NCBI RefSeq assembly: GCF_002001125.1
Contig: NZ_MUNV01000005.1
Coordinates: forward strand, 248,001 to 312,000
Length of the DNA stretch: 64,000 nt
Direction of reading: 5' to 3'
Origin: Rhodanobacter sp. B04
GTDB taxonomy: Bacteria > Pseudomonadota > Gammaproteobacteria > Xanthomonadales > Rhodanobacteraceae
In this document: positions 56,333-64,000 of the stretch, piece after piece
Numbering within the stretch: the first letter of the stretch is position 1
Layout: the number at the start of each line of letters is the position of its first letter
Program-made: the position numbers and the translations under genes
The notes under the pieces: generated by a model
Databases searched by the model: none
Seen by the model: the letters and a program-made list of their open reading frames with translations, nothing else
Told to the model about the DNA's origin: nothing

Positions 56333-56810
56333 TCAGCCGCCGAACACCTTCTTCAGCAGGTCGCTGCTGCGCGCAGCCGGATTGTGGCGGATCGACTGCT
56401 CCTCCTCGCCGATCATGGTGAACAGGCCATATCGCCAGCCACACGGCGGAAGAAATCGGTGGCCGCATGGTCGCCGCCGGCAAGGATGCTGCGTGCGTCG
56501 CTCAGCGTCATCTTGCGCGCGAGATTGCCGGCCTGCTCGAGTTTGCCCGGCAGCGGAATGCGCACCTTGGCGTTCTTCCAGAAACCGTCCTTGCGTCCGA
56601 GACTGTTGATCGCATCGGTGGTGCCCTTGGCCAGTGCCTGCTTGAGGCCGGAAGCGATGTCGCTGTTGGGCAAGCCGCTGCCAAGCTGCGAGGAGCTTGA
56701 CGTCGACTGCTTGGCCTTGTTCAACAGATCCTTGAACTGGCCGCCCCCGGTGGCACTGACCGGCAAGCTGGCGACGACGAGAGCGGACCCTAGCGTACCG
56801 TGATGCGCAT
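56333..56810 (-). pseudogene. DUF4197 gene, decayed by internal deletion and frameshifts
   Basis: DUF4197 N-terminal part is readable (FKDLLNKAKQSTSSS... IRIPLPGKL-like VRIPLPGKL, DARSILAGGDHAATDFFRR) but stops soon after at 56413. The family's C-terminus (GLFTMIGEEEQSIRHNP... LLKKVFGG) follows in another frame to 56333. About 60-70 residues expected between them are missing. The natural start, ATG 56810, also leads to a stop after six codons, and the signal sequence (GSALVVASLPVSA) is in a different frame. So at least two lesions. Intact members are exported or periplasmic proteins of unknown function. Confidence 0.8.
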
Positions 56811-56984
56811 ACTGGGTTCCTTGCACCCGACAGGAAGACCAGTGTACCCGGCGCACCTGACCGCGGAGGTGGCTGCCCGGTCGCAGCCATTCGACCAATG
56901 GCTAATGCCTGCAGCGCCGTTTTGGCATTGACCCCCGTCGCGGACGGGACGACCCTTGGACATCAGCCCGAGGAGAAGCCGCCG

Positions 56985-59057
56985 ATGCACCCTGCCATCC
57001 CCAAGCCGAGCCCGGCCAGCAAGATCCTGTGGGTCGCCATCGCCATCGTCGGCGCGTTCTGCCTGGGCGTGGTCGCGCTGCGCCGCGGCGAGCCGATCAA
57101 CGCGATCTGGCTGGTCGCCGCCTCGATCGCGATCTTCGTGATCGGCTATCGCTTCTACGGCAAGCTCATCGAACACTCGGTGCTGCAGCTGGACCCCACC
57201 CGCGCACCGCCTTCGGTGCTGCGCAACGACGGCCTCGACTACGTGCCGACGGACAAATGGGTGGTGTTCGGCCATCACTTCGCCGCGATCGCCGGCGCCG
57301 GTCCGCTGGTGGGCCCGGTGCTGGCCGCGCAGATGGGCTACCTGCCCGGCACGCTGTGGATCCTGTTCGGCGTGGTGTTCGCCGGCGCGGTGCAGGACTT
57401 CATGATCCTGGGCCTGTCGTTGCGGCGCGATGGCCGCTCGCTGGGCCACATGCTGCGCGAGGAGCTGGGGCCGATCGCCGGCGTGGTGGCGATGTTCGGC
57501 GTGCTGGTGCTGATGATGATCGTGCTGGCGGTGCTGGCGCTGGTAGTGGTCAAGGCGCTCACGCACAGCCCTTGGGGCACCTTTACCGTAGCCGCCACGA
57601 TCCCGATCGCGCTGCTGATGGGCATGTATCTGCGCTGGTTCCGCCCAGGCAGGATCCTGGAGGTGTCGATCATCGGCCTCGTGCTTCTGTTGGCCTCGAT
57701 CTGGTTCGGCAAGACCGTAGCCGACTCGGCCATGCTGGCGCCGCTGTTCGACTTCGACGCGAGGGGCCTGGCGTGGCTGCTGATCGCCTACGGCTTCTGC
57801 GCCTCGGTGCTGCCGGTGTGGCTGCTGCTGGCACCGCGCGACTACCTGTCCACCTTCCTCAAGATCGGCACCATCGCGCTGCTGGCGCTGGCGATCTTTC
57901 TCTCCGCACCGACCCTGCAGATGCCGGCGGTGACCAAGTTCATCGACGGCACAGGCCCGGTGTTCCAGGGCGGCCTGTTCCCGTTCCTGTTCATCACCAT
58001 CGCCTGCGGCGCAGTATCGGGCTGGCATTCGATCATCGCCTCCGGCACCACGCCCAAGCTGCTCGCCAACGAAGGTCAGGCACGCCTCGTCGGCTACGGC
58101 GGCATGCTGATGGAGGCGTTCGTGGCGATCATGGCGTTGATCGCCGCCTCCTCGCTGCACCCGGGCGTGTACTTCGCGATGAATTCGCCGGCCGCGATCG
58201 TCGGCAGCACCGTGCAGGATGCCGCCACCACGATCAGCCAGTGGGGCTTCGTGGTAACTCCGGACGAGTTGCTGCGGACCGCGAAGAACATCGGCGAATC
58301 CAGCATCCTTGGTCGCGCCGGCGGGGCGCCGACCCTGGCCGTGGGCATGGCGCAGTTGCTGCACAACATCATCCCAGGCGGCAGCATGATGGCGTTCTGG
58401 TACCACTACGCGATCCTGTTCGAGGCGCTGTTCATCCTCACCACGGTCGATGCCGGCACCCGCGTCGGCCGTTTCATGATCCAGGAGATCGCCGGGCTGA
58501 TCCACAAGCCGCTGCAGGAAACCGAATCGTGGACCGGCAACCTGCTCGCCACCGCGATCTGCGTGGGCCTGTGGGGCTACTTCCTGTACCAGGGCGCGGT
58601 CGATCCGCTCGGCGGCATCAACACGTTGTGGCCGCTGTTCGGCATCGCCAACCAGATGCTCGCCGCGATCGCGCTGATGCTATGCACCGTGGTGGTGGTG
58701 AAACTGAAACGCGAGCGCTACGTGCTGGTGCCGGGCATCCCGGCGATCTGGCTGATCGTGTGCACGCTCACCGCCGGTTGGCAGAAACTCAGCGGCCCGA
58801 TCAGCTTCACCGCCGCCGCACGGAAATACGCGCAGGCGATGCAGGACGGCAAGCTGCTGGCGCCGGCGAAGAGTGCCGCCGAAATGCAGCGCATCGTCAC
58901 CAACAACTACGTCGACATGGCGCTCACCGGACTGTTCATGCTGCTGATCGTGGCGATGCTCGGCTTCTCGCTGCGCGCGCTTATCCGCGCATGGAAAACC
59001 AATCACCCCACCGCGCACGAAGAACCGTATGTGGCATTGAGCAGCATCGCGCACTGA
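56985..59057 (+). CDS. cstA: Carbon starvation protein CstA (peptide/pyruvate transporter)
   Basis: 690 aa from ATG 56985 (GAGGAG about ten bases upstream). Around 16 membrane helices. Signatures: RFYGKLIEHSVLQLDPTRAPPSVLRNDGLDYVPTDKWVVFGHHFAAIAGAGPLVGPVLAAQMGYLPGTLWILFGVVFAGAVQDFMIL, and later AVSGWHSIIASGTTPK and DAGTRVGRFMIQE. Proton-driven uptake of pyruvate or peptides under carbon limitation. Followed by its usual small partner. Confidence 0.95.
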   Translation: MHPAIPKPSPASKILWVAIAIVGAFCLGVVALRRGEPINAIWLVAASIAIFVIGYRFYGKLIEHSVLQLDPTRAPPSVLRNDGLDYVPTDKWVVFGHHFAAIAGAGPLVGPVLAAQMGYLPGTLWILFGVVFAGAVQDFMILGLSLRRDGRSLGHMLREELGPIAGVVAMFGVLVLMMIVLAVLALVVVKALTHSPWGTFTVAATIPIALLMGMYLRWFRPGRILEVSIIGLVLLLASIWFGKTVADSAMLAPLFDFDARGLAWLLIAYGFCASVLPVWLLLAPRDYLSTFLKIGTIALLALAIFLSAPTLQMPAVTKFIDGTGPVFQGGLFPFLFITIACGAVSGWHSIIASGTTPKLLANEGQARLVGYGGMLMEAFVAIMALIAASSLHPGVYFAMNSPAAIVGSTVQDAATTISQWGFVVTPDELLRTAKNIGESSILGRAGGAPTLAVGMAQLLHNIIPGGSMMAFWYHYAILFEALFILTTVDAGTRVGRFMIQEIAGLIHKPLQETESWTGNLLATAICVGLWGYFLYQGAVDPLGGINTLWPLFGIANQMLAAIALMLCTVVVVKLKRERYVLVPGIPAIWLIVCTLTAGWQKLSGPISFTAAARKYAQAMQDGKLLAPAKSAAEMQRIVTNNYVDMALTGLFMLLIVAMLGFSLRALIRAWKTNHPTAHEEPYVALSSIAH

Positions 59058-59067
59058 GGGCACCGTC

Positions 59068-59271
59068 ATGAACAGGTCGATGCAGATGCTTGGGTCAAGC
59101 TGGAAGTGGGCGGTGCAGACCGCCCGCCTCTGCTGCGGCGTGCCCGACTACGATGCCTACGTGAAACATCTGCGCGAGCATCATCCCGAACGCGAAGTGC
59201 CCAGCTACAAGGAGTTCTTCCGCGAGCGGCAAGTGGCACGTTACAAGGGAGGTGGCGGACGGTGCTGCTAA
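59068..59271 (+). CDS. YbdD/YjiX-family small protein (DUF466)
   Basis: 67 aa, 10 bp after cstA. GVPDYDAYVKHLREHHPE and the PSYKEFFRERQVARYKGGGGRCC end are family-typical. It works with CstA-type transporters, probably as a regulatory or assembly subunit. Confidence 0.92.
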   Translation: MNRSMQMLGSSWKWAVQTARLCCGVPDYDAYVKHLREHHPEREVPSYKEFFRERQVARYKGGGGRCC

Positions 59272-59492
59272 GCGCGTGAAGGACACCTCACGCCGTAAGG
59301 ACCGGAGTTTCGTAACGAAACAAGACGTCACCAGCACCATCCAAAATTGTCCCCGACACCGTTTCGGCTCCAGCAAGCCAACGTATAGGTGCCGGCGGCA
59401 AGCGACGTGCGTTAATTGCCTCCGCCGCCTTTAGCTCCAGACTTGCCGAGCATGAATACCCGGCAAGAGCCATACGGGGTGGCCTTATCTGC

Positions 59493-60278
59493 TTATTCCT
59501 CTCTTGGCTTAGGCCTGAACAAGCTGCGGACGAAGCCGATTCCAACCAGCCCCCACAGTGTGGAAAGAAACAGCACGAATCCAGCGCCGGTGATGTTGTC
59601 CGCGTATGGGTTACCTACCACGTCATACGGCGTATTTGCGGCAGGGTTTTGTGGAAGGTACTTCACCTTGATCACGCGACTTCCTTGATTAATCCCATCC
59701 TCGTCGCGCTGGCTTAGATGCGACCAAAGATCACTACGGCCAAAGGAGTCCGTACAAGTAAACCATCCAGGATGTGATGGGACTTGGAACCTATACCTAG
59801 CCTCAAATCCCCCGCGCGTCCCGGGCGCTACTTGTGTCTCCACAACTTCCGCTGATGTCGTCTGAAATTTTTGGGCATCGCGGAGCGCACTCTGATCCTT
59901 GACTCCCCGGATCGTTGGCGAAATGGCTAGAAAAATTGGTGATGTAAGGAGCAATGCCACCAAGACTTTGAATCTGTTCTTTGGCAGGAAGAGAGAGACA
60001 TCCGTTTTGCCTGCGCGTCGACTCGGTTGATCAGGCGAGGCCGCTTCATTGCGGCGCTTGTAGAGCCAGATATTGGAGACGACGAGCAATAAGCCAAGAC
60101 CCGCAACACTCCGTGCAGTCCAAAGATTTGCAAGATCAGGAAAAATGGTCGACACCCGTGACTCAAACCTAGGTACGTGGCTCGCCAAACCCAAAAACAA
60201 CAGAATCAATCCAAAAATATGCAAGACATAAAAGTGCAGAGGCAACCCTACCCTCGAACCCGGTGTTACTTTTTGCAT
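59493..60278 (-). CDS. DUF3592-like membrane protein
   Basis: 261 aa from ATG 60278. Membrane helices near residues 16-34, 58-76 and 103-123, and a C-terminal helix (GAGFVLFLSTLWGLVGIGF). Between them is a beta-rich extracytoplasmic domain (VVETQVAPGTRGGFEARYRFQVPSH...VIKVKYLPQNPAANTPYD) with the DUF3592 'YxP.NP' feature. Base composition is markedly lower in GC than neighbours, and no homologous neighbour links it; likely acquired. Function unknown. Confidence 0.7.
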   Translation of the reverse strand: MQKVTPGSRVGLPLHFYVLHIFGLILLFLGLASHVPRFESRVSTIFPDLANLWTARSVAGLGLLLVVSNIWLYKRRNEAASPDQPSRRAGKTDVSLFLPKNRFKVLVALLLTSPIFLAISPTIRGVKDQSALRDAQKFQTTSAEVVETQVAPGTRGGFEARYRFQVPSHPGWFTCTDSFGRSDLWSHLSQRDEDGINQGSRVIKVKYLPQNPAANTPYDVVGNPYADNITGAGFVLFLSTLWGLVGIGFVRSLFRPKPREE

Positions 60279-60850
60279 GATCGGCACCTGACGAATTCGT
60301 AGCCAACGATTCCATTAGCGCTGACCTCAGCAAACTTCAGCGATGGATGGGATTCCGCGCCACACGATAATAGTGCTGAATTCATCACGCGACGAATTTC
60401 AAAAGGCCGAACCGGGCCAGATTTTCCGTCTTCGCTACCGCGTAGCGGTGGCGCACCGAGTGCGGGCCAGGATGGGCCGCCGCTCTACCCGGGGCCCCTG
60501 TCCGGCGGTGAGGTGGGGACGACAGGCCGCGTAGCGGGAGTCGACAGGAGGTCGACTCCTTTTCGCCAGGGCAGGATGCCCTGTCGAAAAGCCCGGCCAC
60601 AGCTCACGGACTTGCCAGGCATGGATGCCTGGCAAGCGCCAAGCGGGGTGTCGTTTTCTCTTAGGTACTTCTCTTTTGGACAAGCAAAAGAGAAGTACCT
60701 CGCCCTCCGCAGGAGGGTGAAAGCTCTTGGTTTTCTACCTCAAGAGCATCGCGCACAAGGTGCGCTCCTACACGGGCGCAAGAGCAAGAGCATCGCGACT
60801 GAAGTCGCTCCCACAGGCAGATTGTTGCTCTCGCGCGCACCCGGCTTGGA
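60279..60850. other. Gene-free repeat-rich region
   Basis: 572 bp without a credible gene. It holds at least six hairpins between 60537 and 60810 (see that entry). Short open frames here (for instance 60343-60534) are repeat shadows of low-complexity Arg-rich sequence. Confidence 0.7.
60537..60810. repeat. Cluster of palindromic hairpin repeats
   Basis: Successive hairpins: GGAGTCGAC/GTCGACTCC (60537-60559), TTTTCGCCAGGGCA with its complement (60556-60588), CTTGCCAGGCAT/ATGCCTGGCAAG (60611-60636), AGGTACTTCTCTTTTG with a perfect 16-bp partner (60663-60700), GCTCTTG/CAAGAGC (60723-60747), GCGCACAAGGTGCGC (60751-60765) and GCGACTGAAGTCGC (60795-60808). The 60663 unit matches a widespread Xanthomonad/Pseudomonas intergenic repeat type. 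Confidence 0.85.
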
Positions 60851-62629
60851 TCAATTCTCAGGCAGCGCGGCACCTGCAGACCAGCCCATGGCCTGCAACC
60901 CATGCAGCAATTCGACGACGGCCTGCCGCGCCTGCACTCCATGCGTGGGCAACACCAGCACATCCCCATCGCGCGCCCACGCAAGTAACCCACGCACCGC
61001 ATCGAGCTCGTCGAGGCATTCAACAATCGCCTCCACGGGCACCGCGTTGTGAACCAGCCCATCGCGCAAAATACCCGCGACCTCGCCGGCTACGCGGCCA
61101 CGCATGAAGCCCTCGATGTCCTTCAGCACCACGCGCTGCGGATGAAAGCTGGCGGCGACTGTGGCGAGCTCGCGGATATCGGCGTCCTCACGATTGCCGG
61201 CCTGACCAAGCACCAGGCCAAGACGTCCGTTACCCAGCGATGTCGTCGCGACACCAAGCAGGCCGCGCAGGCCCTCCGGGTTATGCGCGTAGTCGACGAA
61301 CACCTGCAGCATGCCGAAGCGCCAGTGCTGCAGGCGGCCGGGATTGTCGGCATGCGCGCTGCCGAAGCGGGCCAGCACGTCGGCGATGATCCCGGCAGGA
61401 ATGCCGAGCGCCGCGGCAGCCAGCGCAGCCGCCGCTATATTCGCGATGTTGTAGCTGGCGTTGCCGGCGAAGCTCAGTGGCATCTGCGCGACAACGCCCA
61501 GGTCGTGATCGACGCCTTGATGGAACAGGTGCAGATGACCATCACGCACACCGCAGGTGCTGCCATCCTGTTCGCGCCGGGCGCGCAGCAACGGATGCGC
61601 ATCATCGAACGCGAACCAGCCAAGCGGCACCGACAACGCAGCGGCCTGCGTGGCCAGCACCGGGTCGTCCGCATTCGCGACCAAGAGGCCATCGGTACCG
61701 AGCACACGCGCGACGGTGAGTTTCACCGCCGTCAGGTCATCCAGATCGTGGATGCCGTATTCACCGAAATGATCGTCGCTGACATTGGTGACCACAGCCA
61801 CGTTCGCACGCTGCACGGCGAGACCGCGACGCAGGATGCCGCCGCGCGCGGTCTCCAGCACCGCAGCCTCGACCTGCGGCTGGCGCAGCACTTCGCGCGC
61901 GCCGGCCGGCCCGGAGAAGTCACCGGAGTCAATCGCGCGGCCATCGACGAACACGCCATCGGTGCAGCTATGCCCGGCATGCCAGCCATGCGCCTGCGCC
62001 ATCGCGGCGAGTAGTCGCACGGTGGTGGTCTTGCCATTGGAGCCAGTCACCAGCGCCACCGGAATATCGTGCAACGCGGCCCACGGCACGGCATCGATGG
62101 CAGGAAGATTTTTCAGCGGCCAGCTGCGGACACCCGTTCCCTCGCCGATCGAGAACACCTCGTCGTCGATCAACACGGCAAGCCCATGCGCCTCGGCGGC
62201 TCGCACCAGAGCAGGCAGTTCGGGCTGTCGTTCGGCAGCCGCGAACGCGCGCAGCGTGTGCAGTGCGGAAGCTTCGTCCCATGCAGCGGGGTGAGCCGGC
62301 GCATGCAGGCCCACATCCACGCCATGCACGATGGCCAGCGTCGCCAGCCACGCCCATTCGTTCACTTCCGTCGCGCTGAACAACTGGTCGATTGGCGCTT
62401 CGAAGGCGAGCGCTGCGCCACCGGCATGGCGACGCACCACAAGCAGCACGTCACCCCAGTCGAGTGCGCGACAGGCAAGCTCCGTGCGCACGCGCCAGCC
62501 ATCCAGCAACGCGTCGTCGATGGCAACACCGACGGTTTCCAGCACCGCGCCGGTGCCGTCGAAGTACAGGTTGGAACCGGTAAGGCGGCGCGAATCGTCG
62601 AACGGCAACGCGGTAGGCAGAATGCTCAA
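60851..62629 (-). CDS. Mur ligase family protein (cyanophycin-synthetase-like paralogue)
   Basis: 592 aa. A Mur-ligase half begins near residue 195 with the P-loop VTGSNGKTTTVRLLA, then TDGVFVDGR, VLETARGGILRRGL and NVSDDHFGEYGIHDLDDL, and ends with VFVDYAHNPEGL. The N-terminal 190 residues are not an ATP-grasp domain I recognise. It overlaps the cphA stop by 4 bp. Such paired Mur-ligase genes next to cphA suggest a role in cyanophycin or related polyamide ligation. Confidence 0.85.
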   Translation of the reverse strand: MSILPTALPFDDSRRLTGSNLYFDGTGAVLETVGVAIDDALLDGWRVRTELACRALDWGDVLLVVRRHAGGAALAFEAPIDQLFSATEVNEWAWLATLAIVHGVDVGLHAPAHPAAWDEASALHTLRAFAAAERQPELPALVRAAEAHGLAVLIDDEVFSIGEGTGVRSWPLKNLPAIDAVPWAALHDIPVALVTGSNGKTTTVRLLAAMAQAHGWHAGHSCTDGVFVDGRAIDSGDFSGPAGAREVLRQPQVEAAVLETARGGILRRGLAVQRANVAVVTNVSDDHFGEYGIHDLDDLTAVKLTVARVLGTDGLLVANADDPVLATQAAALSVPLGWFAFDDAHPLLRARREQDGSTCGVRDGHLHLFHQGVDHDLGVVAQMPLSFAGNASYNIANIAAAALAAAALGIPAGIIADVLARFGSAHADNPGRLQHWRFGMLQVFVDYAHNPEGLRGLLGVATTSLGNGRLGLVLGQAGNREDADIRELATVAASFHPQRVVLKDIEGFMRGRVAGEVAGILRDGLVHNAVPVEAIVECLDELDAVRGLLAWARDGDVLVLPTHGVQARQAVVELLHGLQAMGWSAGAALPEN

Positions 62630-64000
62630 TCGTCACTCTCGCGGGAGAAACGCACGCCGCGTTCGTCGCGCACTACGTCGCCCAGATCGGCAAAACTGGC
62701 CTCGTCGAAGGAAGCCTCAGTCACTGGCGGGGTGATCGGCGCCGCACCAGATTCCGCGCGGACTTCGGGCGCACCTTCAGGACGGAACTTGATGATCTGC
62801 TTCCACGAACGCACCAGCGCATCGGCGAACACCAGCAGCAGGTCGCCGGAGCGGCCCATGCCCAGCGCGGCATCGATCGCCTTCTGCTCGTCCGGGATGA
62901 TCGAGATTGCCGCATCCGGCACGCCGGCCGCGCGCAGCGCGCGCGCCAGGATACCCGGTACCTCGTCGCCATCCCGTCCGCGCAAGGCATCGTCACGGCG
63001 GCAGATGTAGTGATCGAATCGCCCGGCCACCGCATCGGCGATCGCCACCAGGTCCTCGTCGCGGCGATCGCCGGGACCGGCCAGCACCACGATGCGCCGG
63101 CCGGTCACGTCGAGACGCCCGGCCAGGTCGGCCATCACCGCCACCGCGTTCGCGTTGTGGCCGTAGTCGAACAGCACCTTGAACGGGTGCTCGCTGTACA
63201 CGTTCATGCGCCCCGGCGCCTGAAAGAACGTGGTGTCGAACGTGCGCAGGCCCTGGCGGATCGCGTCGAGCTTGATGCCGAGCGAGAACGCCATCGAGGC
63301 GGCGACCATCGCGTTCTGCACGTTGTGCAGCGCGCGCCCTTCCAGCGTGGCCGGGATCAGGTGCGTCCACAACAGCGGGATATGGCTGCCCTTGTCGTAC
63401 AGCGTGATCATCGCGCCGTTGACGCCGGCTTCCAGCGCACAGGCCCGGCCGCCCGCGCGCACATGCTCGCGCACCAGCGCGTGCGACGGGTTCATGGTGA
63501 CATAGCAGATCACCTTGGCGTCGGTGTAGCCGGACATCTTCAGCACCAGCGGATCGTCGGCATTCAACACCGCGCAATCGGTGGCCACCTCGACCACGAT
63601 GCGCTTGACCTCGGCGAGCTGCTCCAGCGTGTCGATGCCCTTGAGTCCGAGATGATCGGACTGCACGTTGAGCACTGCGCCGACGTTGACCTTGGTCACG
63701 CCCATGCCGGCGCGCAGCAGGCCGCCGCGGGCGGTCTCCAGCACCGCGATGTCGATCTGCGGATCGGACAGCACCATGCGCGCCGACACCGGCCCGGTCA
63801 TGTCGCCCTCGACCGTGCGCTGGCCATCGATGTAGACGCCATCGGTGGTGGTGAGCCCCGGCGTGTAGCCGGCCATCTTGGTGATGTGCGCCAGCATGCG
63901 CGCGGTGGTGGTCTTGCCGTTGGTGCCGGTGAGCGCCGCGATCGGCACCCGCGCCGGCGAGCCGGGCGGAAACAGCATGTCGATCACCGGACCGGCCGCA
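62626..64000 (-). CDS. cphA: Cyanophycin synthetase, C-terminal Mur-ligase part (gene continues past window edge)
   Basis: At least 457 codons, open to the window edge; the ATP-grasp half lies beyond 64000. AGPVIDMLFP, P-loop LTGTNGKTTTARML, TTDGVYIDGQ, ETARGGLLRAGMG and FDYGHNANAVAVMADL are the CphA markers. CphA polymerises aspartate and arginine into cyanophycin granules. The C-terminal tail (EVRAESGAAPITPP...) is low-complexity. Confidence 0.88.
   Translation of the reverse strand, partial: AAGPVIDMLFPPGSPARVPIAALTGTNGKTTTARMLAHITKMAGYTPGLTTTDGVYIDGQRTVEGDMTGPVSARMVLSDPQIDIAVLETARGGLLRAGMGVTKVNVGAVLNVQSDHLGLKGIDTLEQLAEVKRIVVEVATDCAVLNADDPLVLKMSGYTDAKVICYVTMNPSHALVREHVRAGGRACALEAGVNGAMITLYDKGSHIPLLWTHLIPATLEGRALHNVQNAMVAASMAFSLGIKLDAIRQGLRTFDTTFFQAPGRMNVYSEHPFKVLFDYGHNANAVAVMADLAGRLDVTGRRIVVLAGPGDRRDEDLVAIADAVAGRFDHYICRRDDALRGRDGDEVPGILARALRAAGVPDAAISIIPDEQKAIDAALGMGRSGDLLLVFADALVRSWKQIIKFRPEGAPEVRAESGAAPITPPVTEASFDEASFADLGDVVRDERGVRFSRESDD

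Noticed and set aside
57029-59071. Long +1 frame open reading frame over cstA
   Set aside because: Arg/Gly/Ala-rich shadow typical of high-GC coding DNA; cstA is unambiguous.
60343-60534. 63-aa open frame
   Set aside because: Arg-rich shadow of repeat sequence with no ribosome site.

Overview
The window looks like chromosome from a high-GC gammaproteobacterium, most likely Xanthomonadales (Rhodanobacter/Dyella-like). That placement is inferred from gene order (glyA, nrdR, ribD, ribE, ribBA, ribH, nusB, thiL, pgpA), from the cyanophycin-synthetase/Mur-ligase pair, and from Xanthomonad-style palindromic intergenic repeats. No database search was possible.

Layout. 1-2258 (minus): a ThrE-like exporter (cut by the window edge), an NfeD-like protein and an SPFH/stomatin protein. 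2308-5242 (minus): a sensor histidine kinase and a sigma-54 response regulator. 5457-7286 (minus): a secreted DUF885 metallopeptidase-like protein. 7378-28410 (minus): a tandem array of SIXTEEN MacB/FtsX-type permease genes in eight A/B pairs, one A gene broken by an in-frame stop and another by a frameshift. 28474-31926 (minus): a TolC-type outer membrane factor, the only ABC ATPase and an HlyD/MacA-type adaptor. Divergent from the adaptor at 32178 is a secreted clan-CD (C13, legumain-like) cysteine peptidase.

The adaptor/peptidase intergenic region carries two well-formed divergent sigma-54 (-24/-12) promoter candidates. Halfway between them lies a 12-bp palindrome with further CGGACA half-sites, a plausible binding site for the response regulator encoded at the far end of the cluster. 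My reading is one regulon of about 30 kb: a two-component system switches on an envelope-spanning exporter with one motor, adaptor and outer membrane channel but eight interchangeable permease pairs, together with two exported peptidases. This array is the most interesting system in the window.

34169-35130: a Fur-box-controlled hemP operon. 35169-37290: divergent aldo/keto reductase and zinc alcohol dehydrogenase. 37404-38195: a lipoprotein of unknown function. 38433-48695 (minus): the glyA / nrdR / riboflavin / nusB / thiL / pgpA block, with an FMN riboswitch between ribD and ribE and an LD-carboxypeptidase inserted between ribBA and ribH. 48773-53719: DUF817, ettA, pyrF and a metallo-beta-lactamase-fold protein. 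53792-56205 (minus): a small hypothetical protein, an acyltransferase, DUF427 and peptide deformylase. 56333-56810: a decayed DUF4197 gene. 56985-59271: cstA and its small YbdD partner. 59493-60278: a DUF3592-like membrane protein. 60537-60810: a dense cluster of hairpin repeats. 60851-64000 (minus): a Mur-ligase paralogue and the C-terminal part of cyanophycin synthetase, cut by the window edge.
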